Positions 16,589 through 22,297 of a DNA stretch of 22,297 nt are shown here, piece after piece; within the stretch, counting starts at the first letter, position 1, and each line of letters opens with the position of its first letter. The stretch is from positions 1 to 22,297 of the forward strand of contig DLJZ01000001.1 in assembly GCA_002478865.1 (NCBI GenBank). Direction: 5' to 3'. The stretch is from Hungatella sp. UBA7603. Its GTDB lineage: Bacteria; Bacillota; Clostridia; Lachnospirales; Lachnospiraceae. Made by a program: the position numbers and the translations under genes. The notes under the pieces are model-generated. The model did no database searches. It saw only the letters and a program-made list of their open reading frames with translations, and was not told the DNA's origin.

Positions 16589-17509
16589 ATGGTAAAAAAG
16601 ATGACGATGGCGTGTATCATTGCCTTGTTATTTCCCTATATTATAACTTTGGCCTGGACGGGTAAAATAGAAGTGAAAAAGGACTTCCCAATGGAAACAA
16701 GCGGGAAGACCATAATTCTTGATCGAAAAGGTGCATCCTCATCCATGGATGTAGAGGAATATTTGCCTGGAGTCGTTGCTAAACAAATGCCCGCCGATTT
16801 TGGAAAAGAAGCCTTAAGAGCCCAGGCAATCATTGCAAGAACTTATATTTATGGGAAGATGAATGGCAAAAATGAAATAAACGAATCAGAGCTGCACATG
16901 GAATATCTGGAAAAAAAGCAAATGGAACGGCTTTGGGGAAGCGAATCCTTTGTGGCAAGTTATGCACTCATCGAGAATGCAGTACGTTCTACTTCTAAGA
17001 TGGCCATGACTTACAATGGTACGTTAATTGATCCGTTGTTTCACCGGGCTAGTACAGGTATGACAAGAGCTGGGGACAATAATCATCCTTATCTTCAGCC
17101 CGTGGAGGCGAAGCGAGATGTAGAGGCAGATGGGTATTTGTCTGTTACAGAATTAAGCAAAGATGATTTTGTAGGGAAAATAAACCAGATATCAGGAGAC
17201 GTACCAGTGAAAGCGGATCAAGTCCCGGGAAGTATACAAATTATTAGTCGGGATCAAGGCGGTTATGTGGGACAGATTCAAATAGGAACTAAAACGTATA
17301 GCGGCGAAGACATTCAGCGTGCTCTTCAATTGCCTTCCACATCGTTTTCCTTTGAAGAATATGAGGGTGGAATTCGCATTGTTTGCCAGGGAATTGGGCA
17401 TGGTTACGGCATGAGTCAGTTCGGAGCAAAATGCAAAGCAGAGGAAGGCTGGGCAGCAGAAAAAATTCTGTCTTATTTTTATAAAAATATTGTAATTAAT
17501 CCTGTATAA
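16589..17509 (+). CDS. spoIID: SpoIID-family engulfment protein, putative inactive form
   Basis: SpoIID is a membrane-bound lytic transglycosylase used with SpoIIP during forespore engulfment. The 306-aa product (ATG at 16589; an ATG at 16583 is too close to the AGGTG site) has one N-terminal membrane segment (residues 6-22) and the SpoIID domain: VEEYLPGVVAKQMPADFGKEALRAQAIIARTY, split here as VEEYLPGVVAKQMP then EALRAQAIIARTY, later FHRASTGMTRAG, and GIGHGYGMSQFGAK near the C-terminus (His271). The family's catalytic Glu in the EMP motif is Gln66 here (AKQMP, codon CAA). The gene precedes spoIIQ directly, the arrangement also known in clostridia. The assignment to SpoIID rather than a LytB-like paralogue rests on this neighbour. 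Loss of activity is inferred from one residue. Confidence 0.85.
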   Translation: MVKKMTMACIIALLFPYIITLAWTGKIEVKKDFPMETSGKTIILDRKGASSSMDVEEYLPGVVAKQMPADFGKEALRAQAIIARTYIYGKMNGKNEINESELHMEYLEKKQMERLWGSESFVASYALIENAVRSTSKMAMTYNGTLIDPLFHRASTGMTRAGDNNHPYLQPVEAKRDVEADGYLSVTELSKDDFVGKINQISGDVPVKADQVPGSIQIISRDQGGYVGQIQIGTKTYSGEDIQRALQLPSTSFSFEEYEGGIRIVCQGIGHGYGMSQFGAKCKAEEGWAAEKILSYFYKNIVINPV

Positions 17510-17532
17510 CTCTTTCACTCTTGGTAAGAATA
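17504..17532 (+). promoter_or_regulatory. Sigma-F-type promoter of spoIIQ
   Basis: GTATA (17504-17508) and GGTAAGAATA (17523-17532) match every defined position of the forespore sigma-F consensus (GywTA and GgnrAnAnTw), with a 14-nt spacer. The -35 overlaps the spoIID stop codon. spoIIQ is a classic sigma-F gene. The predicted start, near 17539, would leave a leader of only about 11 nt that still contains the GAGGTGAT ribosome site. Confidence 0.7.
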
Positions 17533-17549
17533 TTATCGAGGTGATAAAC

Positions 17550-18305
17550 GTGAAAGAGAGAATAGGTCAAATGTTCAAGGATAAAGTATTCCTTGTCCTA
17601 TTGGTTCTAGGCCTGCTGACTATAGTTGCTGCAGCAGGAGTTATTACTGTTCAAAGAGGAAATGGTGGAGGAGAAAGTCCTTATCTTAAGGTACCGGACC
17701 AGAGCAACATGATTGTTCAGGAGTCTGTTCCCCAAGAAACACAGGTTGCAGTTGCAGGAGAATCTAACGCAACGAAGAAAGAAGAAATGCAGGCAGTTGA
17801 TTCAGGTAAAGCAACTGCAAAACAAGAAACACAGGCACCGGCAGTAAAAGCCGGAACAGACAAGAATGCTGCTAAGTCTCTGGTACTTAATTTTACCGAC
17901 GCTGCCAGAATGACATGGCCGGTAAAGGGAAATGTTATTTTAGACTACAGCATGGATTCAACCATCTACTTCCCAACTCTGGATCAGTATAAATGCAATC
18001 CAGGCGTTGTGATCCAGGGAGATGTAAGCACACCGGTTATCGCACCAGCTAACGCTAAGGTGAAAGAAATCGGAGCCAATGAAGAAATTGGAAACTATGT
18101 TGTTCTTGATCTGGGCAACAAATATACCACTGTTTGCGGCCAATTAAAAGAGCTACAGGTAAAAGAAAATGAATATGTGAAAGAGGGTCAGGTTTTAGGC
18201 TATATTGCAGAACCTACCAAGTATTATTCCGTAGAAGGTGCTAACATATTCTTCGAACTCACTCATGAGGACAAAGCAATCGATCCTCTCAATCAGATGA
18301 AATAA
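17550..18305 (+). CDS. spoIIQ: SpoIIQ-like forespore protein with degenerate LytM domain
   Basis: Forespore membrane protein that joins mother-cell SpoIIIAH across the septum during engulfment. The 251-aa product begins with a short cytoplasmic tail and one membrane helix (about residues 9-30), then a Gln/Ala/Lys-rich linker (about 45-115) and a C-terminal M23/LytM domain (MTWPVKGNVILDYS to the end). The four zinc ligands are all replaced: HxGxD reads N150-P-G-V-V, the His before LS/LK reads Gln198, and HxH reads N232-I-F234. The domain should therefore be a binding module, not an endopeptidase. The GTG at 17550 fits GAGGTGAT at 17538-17545; a GTG at 17541 lies inside that site. The spoIID neighbour and the sigma-F promoter support the name over a generic M23 protein. 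Confidence 0.85.
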   Translation: MKERIGQMFKDKVFLVLLVLGLLTIVAAAGVITVQRGNGGGESPYLKVPDQSNMIVQESVPQETQVAVAGESNATKKEEMQAVDSGKATAKQETQAPAVKAGTDKNAAKSLVLNFTDAARMTWPVKGNVILDYSMDSTIYFPTLDQYKCNPGVVIQGDVSTPVIAPANAKVKEIGANEEIGNYVVLDLGNKYTTVCGQLKELQVKENEYVKEGQVLGYIAEPTKYYSVEGANIFFELTHEDKAIDPLNQMK

Positions 18306-18372
18306 CAAGAAAAACTTCTGGAAAAAAGTTATAAAAAAATAATAAATTGTTCATACACGATTAAGAGTCGTC

Positions 18373-18381
18373 TGCTATACT
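18373..18381 (+). promoter_or_regulatory. Extended -10 promoter for the CBS-domain gene
   Basis: TGCTATACT matches the extended -10 form TGnTATAAT at all but one base, 31 nt before the ATG. No good -35 stands at 17 nt; TTGTTC (18347-18352) is too far at 23 nt. Plausible but unproven. Confidence 0.4.
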
Positions 18382-18411
18382 GATACCGAACAATAAACGG
18401 GGAGTGTGGCT

Positions 18412-18864
18412 ATGAACATATTATTTTTTTTGACACCGAAAAACGAAGTGGCTTATATTTACGAGGATGATTCTCTGCGCCAAGCGCTAGAGAAGATGGA
18501 GTATCATAAGTACTCAGCCATACCTGTTATCAATCGAACGGGGAAATACGTTGGAACCATCACAGAAGGGGACATGCTTTGGGGTATTAAAAACAAGCTG
18601 AGTCTCAGCCTGAAAGAATCAGAGCGGGTGACAGTAGCAGCCATTGACAGGAGATCTGACAACCGTCCCGTATATGCGGATTCTGATATGGAGGGCTTAA
18701 TTGATAAGGCTTTAATGCAAAATTTTGTCCCTGTAGTAGATGACCAGAAGAATTTCATTGGGATAATTACACGTAAGGATATTATCCGCTATTTCTATGA
18801 GAAGTCTCAGGAAGTACAAAGGCCGGCGTTAAAAAGCCAACCAACATTAGAAAGTAAATTATAA
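18412..18864 (+). CDS. Two-CBS-domain protein
   Basis: A stand-alone tandem CBS (Bateman) module of 150 aa; such modules bind adenine nucleotides such as AMP, ATP or c-di-AMP and regulate partners. The first CBS spans about residues 14-62 (DSLRQALEKMEYHKYSAIPV, then GKYVGTITEGDMLWGI) and the second about 77-130 (MEGLIDKALMQNFVPVVDD, then NFIGIITRKDIIRYF). No other domain is present and the partner is unknown. The ATG at 18412 is 7 nt after GGAG; a GTG at 18406 is less likely. It has its own probable promoter and shares a bidirectional terminator with the convergent GGDEF-EAL gene. Confidence 0.88.
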   Translation: MNILFFLTPKNEVAYIYEDDSLRQALEKMEYHKYSAIPVINRTGKYVGTITEGDMLWGIKNKLSLSLKESERVTVAAIDRRSDNRPVYADSDMEGLIDKALMQNFVPVVDDQKNFIGIITRKDIIRYFYEKSQEVQRPALKSQPTLESKL

Positions 18865-18907
18865 AAAGAAGCGTTTCCTGCCATAACGGTAAGGAAACGC
18901 TTCTTTT
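18864..18907. terminator. Bidirectional terminator between convergent genes
   Basis: AAAAGAAGCGTTTCCT (18864-18879) and AGGAAACGCTTCTTTT (18892-18907) form a perfect 16-bp stem. A T-run closes it on each strand, so it can end both the CBS gene and the GGDEF-EAL gene. Confidence 0.95.
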
Positions 18908-18909
18908 CT

Positions 18910-20283
18910 TTAGGACCGACTCATCTTTTGTTTTGCTTCCTCTAACACTGGTATTGAGTCGTCTAATGTTGTACCAAGGATCTGTAGAAGTGCATCTTTT
19001 TCTAACGTTGGAGAGTAGAAAAAACCTTGCTGAAAATCGCATCCTGCTTCAGTCAAAATAGTTACCTGGTTTTCTGTTTCCACACCCTCTGCGATGATGG
19101 TTATGTTAAGGTCTTTTGCCATCCGGATAAGGCCTTCCATGATATAACGGGATTTTTTGTTGGTCTCCAATTGCCACACAAACAGACGCTCAAGCTTTAA
19201 GGTATCAACCGGAAGGTCTAGTATGGTGGAGATGCCGGAATAGCCGGAACCGAACTCATTGAGGATAAGCTCAACTCCCATGCCTTTTAGTTTCTGCAAT
19301 GTAATATTGGCATTTAAGTAGCCCATGGTCAAGGCTGATTCTTGAATTTCTAAGGCCAGCTTTCCTTCCGGGATTCCATACTCTTTTAGAGAGCGCTCTA
19401 CCTCTTGTGGAAAATCCTCTTGCAAAAGAAGGACCGGAGAGATGGGAAGAGCCACAGATTCAAACTCACATCTCTTTAAAAGAAGTTCCGAGATACACTG
19501 GCACACCTGTTTTAACCCATAGTACTGAATGGATTTTATCTGGCCTGAATCCTCTGCTACAGGAAGAAATTCCCCTGCTCCAATTAGTCCAAGTCCCTTA
19601 ATAAAAATGCGCATATAAAGTTCAGCTCGAAGAAACACATTTGTGTCAGTCTTTAACGTAGGTCGGTACCTAATTTCCACCTCGTCTTTATCAAGTGCGG
19701 TTTTTAGATAATGAGCGATGGTCTGTCTGCGAAGAAGCTGATTATATAAGGCGGTGTCAAACACCACGGCTTGATTTGGGCCACCTTCCCCTGCCTTTGA
19801 GACTGCAAGATCCAGACACTTTAACATCTGATCCGGGGTACTTGCATGGCCTGGGTAGGAGCAGATTCCCATTTGGGTGGAGCAAAAGCAATCGGTGCCA
19901 TTTACTTTCCACGCCCGGTCAAATCTCTCTGCCAAATCTTCTGCCAGGTACAGAGCCTGACCTTGGGTATATCCATCTAAAATGATGATAAACTCCACAC
20001 CGATGTAGTGGTAAACGTCCTTCCGGGTTAACTCTCTTAGAAAGTCAAGGATCTGTTTTAAAATGGCCTCACAGTACTCGTAGCCGAAAATCTGATTCAG
20101 ACGCTTAAAGTTTTCTATGTACAGCTTTAATACAACACCCTGATTTCCTGATTCCATTGCTTCTTTAAGGTGCTCATTGCAGGAATCCCGTTCCAGTTTG
20201 TTTTTATCTATTGCAGAATCTATCTTAATCTCTACTGGTTCCTGGATTGGAGCCGGGGGTGATTTTTTCTTAAACCAACTCAT
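18910..20283 (-). CDS. Degenerate GGDEF-EAL domain protein
   Basis: 457-aa soluble protein of the cyclic-di-GMP family with no sensor or membrane segment. A GGDEF-like domain covers about residues 50-175 and an EAL-like domain about 190-435. Both active sites are altered. GGDEF reads IGVEF (94-98). In the EAL domain the first Glu is kept (E221, as ELY rather than EAL), but the metal-binding Asn of the N-x-S motif is Pro280 and the catalytic DDFG is NEFG (342-345). Lys in DTLKLER, EGVETENQ and the QGFFYSP region are kept. It is probably a c-di-GMP receptor or a partner-binding protein, not a cyclase or phosphodiesterase. The ATG follows AGGAGG with 8-nt spacing. The target is unknown. Confidence 0.88.
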   Translation of the reverse strand: MSWFKKKSPPAPIQEPVEIKIDSAIDKNKLERDSCNEHLKEAMESGNQGVVLKLYIENFKRLNQIFGYEYCEAILKQILDFLRELTRKDVYHYIGVEFIIILDGYTQGQALYLAEDLAERFDRAWKVNGTDCFCSTQMGICSYPGHASTPDQMLKCLDLAVSKAGEGGPNQAVVFDTALYNQLLRRQTIAHYLKTALDKDEVEIRYRPTLKTDTNVFLRAELYMRIFIKGLGLIGAGEFLPVAEDSGQIKSIQYYGLKQVCQCISELLLKRCEFESVALPISPVLLLQEDFPQEVERSLKEYGIPEGKLALEIQESALTMGYLNANITLQKLKGMGVELILNEFGSGYSGISTILDLPVDTLKLERLFVWQLETNKKSRYIMEGLIRMAKDLNITIIAEGVETENQVTILTEAGCDFQQGFFYSPTLEKDALLQILGTTLDDSIPVLEEAKQKMSRS

Positions 20284-20324
20284 TGGATCTGCCTCCTGAT
20301 CGCTTGTTGTCTTTGTCTTACGTT

Positions 20325-20353
20325 ATTGTATGATAATTAATGGGTGAAATCAA
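20325..20353 (-). promoter_or_regulatory. Promoter of the GGDEF-EAL gene
   Basis: On the minus strand TTGATT (20348-20353) and TACAAT (20325-20330) are 17 nt apart, about 42 nt upstream of the ATG. This is a good housekeeping-type promoter, divergent from the oxidoreductase gene. Confidence 0.6.
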
Positions 20354-20360
20354 GAAATAT

Positions 20361-20388
20361 TTGGCAGAAATATTAGAAGCATTATTCT
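20361..20388 (+). promoter_or_regulatory. Possible promoter of the FAD-Rieske gene
   Basis: TTGGCA (20361-20366) and TATTCT (20383-20388) are 16 nt apart and about 50 nt before the TTG start. Acceptable but below consensus. Confidence 0.4.
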
Positions 20389-20438
20389 AAAAATTAGGTG
20401 AATACTATTGGTATGGAATATATGTAGGAGGTGATAAC

Positions 20439-21773
20439 TTGAAATCAATTTGGATGGATACAACAATGATTCCCAGACGTAATTCGCTTACAGGCAACAA
20501 GCGGACTGAGGTGGTAATTATAGGAGCTGGTATGGCTGGTATTCTGACTGCATTTTATCTGCAGAGGCACGGTGTTCACGTGGTGATTTTGGAAGCGAAC
20601 CGTATCGGAAGCGGACAGTCGGGATTTACAACTGCAAAAATCACATCCCAGCATAATCTCATTTATCAAAAGCTTGAAAAATCCGTTGGAAAAGAACAGG
20701 CAAGACTTTATGGAAAAGCCAATCAATTAGCGGTAGAAGAGTATGGAAAACTGATAACACGAAATTCCATACAATGTCATTATGAAAAAAAAGATGCATA
20801 TCTATACTCTGTTCAAGAATCGAAGAAGCTGTTAAAAGAAGCAGAAATTGCAAAGGAACTAGGACTTCCGGCATCTTTTGTTCAGGAAACCAATCTACCG
20901 TTTTCCGTATGTGGCGCAGTCAGATTTACCGGACAAGCACAGTTTAATCCGTTGGAATTTTTGGAAGAAATATCTTCTGGGATCACGATATATGAGCGGA
21001 CAAAAGTATTAAAAGTTCATGGACATGATGTTATAACGGATAGAGGAGTCATAAAGGCAGAAAAGATCGTCTTTGCATCCCATTATCCGTTTGTCAATAT
21101 ACCTGGATTTTATTTTGCAAAGATGTATCAGGAAAAAAGTTATGTGTTGGAGTTGGACCCAGTAGATAATCTTAGTGGGATGTATCTGGGGGTGGATAAG
21201 AAGGCATATTCCTTGCGAAATTATGATGGAAGGCTATTACTTGGCTATGGAAGCCACCGAACAGGGAAAGCGCCGGATACGGATCCGTTTATAACCATGA
21301 GGCAAACGGCAGAGCATTTATTCCCCCAATCTAAGATACTAAGGGGGTGGACTGCTCAGGATTGTATGACCTTAGATGGAATTCCTTATATCGGGACTTA
21401 TTCTGCTTTCCGCCCTGACTGGTACGTTGCTACAGGTTTTGGAAAATGGGGCATGAGTTCCTCTATGGTAGCTGCAAAAATGCTATCTTTGCAGATTACA
21501 GGAAAAAGAACGCCCTATGATTCTGTGTTTTCTCCCCGGAGACATCATATAAAAGCTTCTGCACTACGGGCAGCAGAACATGGCCTGGAGTCTGTAAAAG
21601 GACTGTCAGCCGGAATTAGACCAGGGGCAGTTAATTGCCCCCATTTGGGATGCAGAATGATCTGGAATCAATATGACAAGCGCTGGGAGTGCCCTTGTCA
21701 TGGCTCTGGTTTTGAAATTAATGGAAAAATTTGCGCTGGCCCTGCACAACGGAGTCTTCCTTTCATAGATTGA
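20439..21773 (+). CDS. FAD-dependent oxidoreductase with C-terminal Rieske domain
   Basis: 444-aa fusion of a DadA/GlpD-like FAD oxidoreductase and a Rieske [2Fe-2S] domain, an architecture known from YhfW-type proteins. The N-terminal Rossmann motif is VVIIGAGMAGILTAFYL; the dinucleotide-binding end region is YVATGFGKWGMSSSMVA. The Rieske part (about residues 390-444) has all ligands: C400-x-H402 and C418-x-x-H421, plus C405 and C420 for the usual disulfide, with CPCHGSGF intact. It probably passes electrons between a substrate-reduced flavin and the cluster; substrate unknown. The TTG start at 20439 is chosen because AGGAGG (20427-20432) is 6 nt upstream; the next ATG (20454) is too far. 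It looks complete. Confidence 0.9.
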   Translation: MKSIWMDTTMIPRRNSLTGNKRTEVVIIGAGMAGILTAFYLQRHGVHVVILEANRIGSGQSGFTTAKITSQHNLIYQKLEKSVGKEQARLYGKANQLAVEEYGKLITRNSIQCHYEKKDAYLYSVQESKKLLKEAEIAKELGLPASFVQETNLPFSVCGAVRFTGQAQFNPLEFLEEISSGITIYERTKVLKVHGHDVITDRGVIKAEKIVFASHYPFVNIPGFYFAKMYQEKSYVLELDPVDNLSGMYLGVDKKAYSLRNYDGRLLLGYGSHRTGKAPDTDPFITMRQTAEHLFPQSKILRGWTAQDCMTLDGIPYIGTYSAFRPDWYVATGFGKWGMSSSMVAAKMLSLQITGKRTPYDSVFSPRRHHIKASALRAAEHGLESVKGLSAGIRPGAVNCPHLGCRMIWNQYDKRWECPCHGSGFEINGKICAGPAQRSLPFID

Positions 21774-21813
21774 TAGTAGAAACTTTTCATAATTGAAAGG
21801 AGTCAAACATCCT

Positions 21814-22297
21814 ATGGATTGTTATGCGAAACAAGGATATCCCGACGGCTTTAACCGTAACGGTACATCCTACCCATGGGAGCCTGCCATGGACCTTGAT
21901 ATGTCAATGGGCCCCGGTACGGTAATCCGTCCTGACATGCCAATTGGTTCAGGCCCGGCAAGAACTATGAATCCGGTACCAGCTCCCATACCAATGAGCC
22001 GCCAGGATCTATCTGCAGGCCCATGTCCATGGACCCCAGTTAAAAGACCTTGCTGTACAGTAGTAGACAGCGCTACAGATAATTGTCCTAAGAAAATGCC
22101 AGGAAACCAAGCCTGTGTGAAACCAGAAAGATGCTCAGAAATGCCATCTTGTGTAATGCCAGCAAGAAGTCCAGAGAAGCCATCGTGCGCAATGCCAGCA
22201 AGATGTCCGGAAAAGCCATCCTGTGTAATGCCAGCAAGAAGTCCGGAAAAGCCATCCTGCGTAATGCCAGCAAGAAGTCCGGAAAAGCCATCGTGCG
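21814..22297 (+). CDS. Cys/Pro/Met-rich tandem-repeat protein, 3' end missing
   Basis: The first 161 codons of an open frame that runs off the window. It starts MDCYAKQGYPDGFNRNG with an AAAGGAG site 11 nt upstream. The first 90 residues are rich in Pro, Met, Gly and Asp (SMGPGTVIRPDMPIGSGPA); from about residue 90 it becomes Cys/Pro/Lys-rich, ending in repeats of MPARSPEKPSCV. No signal peptide or membrane segment is seen. I do not recognise the family. Composition and the spore-forming host make a spore coat or other cross-linked surface protein plausible, possibly with a CotJA-like C-terminus beyond the window. A weak sigma-K-like promoter (AC, 16 nt, CATAGATTG at 21764) lies upstream. Use of ATG-rich repeats on the plus strand also creates an open frame on the minus strand, which is a shadow. 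Confidence 0.75.
   Translation, partial: MDCYAKQGYPDGFNRNGTSYPWEPAMDLDMSMGPGTVIRPDMPIGSGPARTMNPVPAPIPMSRQDLSAGPCPWTPVKRPCCTVVDSATDNCPKKMPGNQACVKPERCSEMPSCVMPARSPEKPSCAMPARCPEKPSCVMPARSPEKPSCVMPARSPEKPSC
22120..22297 (+). repeat. 36-nt coding tandem repeats
   Basis: Four nearly identical units begin at 22156, 22192, 22228 and 22264 (the last cut by the window end), each coding MPAR(S/C)PEKPSC(V/A). A diverged unit (KPERCSEMPSCV) precedes at 22120. The downstream units differ by only a few bases, which points to recent duplication by slippage or recombination. Confidence 0.92.

Noticed and set aside
21788..21796. CATAATTGA as a sporulation -10 box for the repeat-protein gene
   Set aside because: The implied start would fall within the ribosome site. 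The weak box at 21764 is better placed but still unproven.
22088..22291. Minus-strand open frame with repeated FLLALR-type peptides
   Set aside because: It is the mirror of the 36-nt coding repeats on the plus strand, whose frame has a proper start and ribosome site.
22156..22297. CRISPR array in the terminal repeats
   Set aside because: The units are contiguous 36-nt direct repeats without unique spacers and are in frame with a protein.

Overview
The window looks like chromosomal DNA of an anaerobic, spore-forming Firmicute of the Lachnospiraceae, probably the Lacrimispora / Lachnoclostridium (Clostridium saccharolyticum) group. The reasons are strong AGGAGG-type ribosome sites, an AT-rich background, a T-box leader, a spoIID-spoIIQ sporulation pair, and a sugar ABC transporter without its own ATPase next to a YesL-type protein. 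The assignment rests on gene content and style, not on a database match.

Layout: (1) 1-1645: nicotinate phosphoribosyltransferase (pncB, minus strand) with a palindrome sitting on its promoter. (2) 1646-2456: AT-rich DNA in which I see no convincing gene. (3) 2457-9706: a glycan-use locus. Two LacI-type operators flank a promoter, followed by a cytoplasmic GH127 beta-L-arabinofuranosidase, a lipoprotein sugar-binding protein, two permeases, a YesL/DUF624 membrane protein and a LacI-family regulator. The likely logic is uptake of a short L-arabinofuranose-containing glycan, cleavage inside the cell, and repression by the last gene acting on the paired operators. (4) 9877-10389: a region with a 17-bp-spaced promoter, at least five good hairpins and a closing long hairpin, but no reading frame. 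It is a candidate large structured non-coding RNA. (5) 10420-16513: a consensus promoter, an Ile-specific T-box leader, a palindrome-rich insert, isoleucyl-tRNA synthetase of the eukaryote-like type, and glycogen phosphorylase 21 nt downstream, closed by a clear terminator.

(6) 16515-18305: spoIID and spoIIQ, the engulfment peptidoglycan machinery. spoIIQ has a full-consensus sigma-F promoter overlapping the spoIID stop. Both proteins appear to have lost catalytic residues: Gln replaces the expected Glu in SpoIID, and all zinc ligands of the SpoIIQ LytM domain are replaced. (7) 18373-20353: a two-CBS-domain protein and a convergent GGDEF-EAL protein with both active sites degenerate, sharing one bidirectional terminator. 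(8) 20361-22297: an FAD oxidoreductase fused to a C-terminal Rieske domain, then the 5' part of a Cys/Pro/Met-rich protein with 36-nt tandem repeats, cut by the window end.

The most interesting points are the unassigned structured RNA, the apparent loss of catalysis in both SpoIID and SpoIIQ, the doubly degenerate c-di-GMP protein, and glycogen phosphorylase under probable T-box control.
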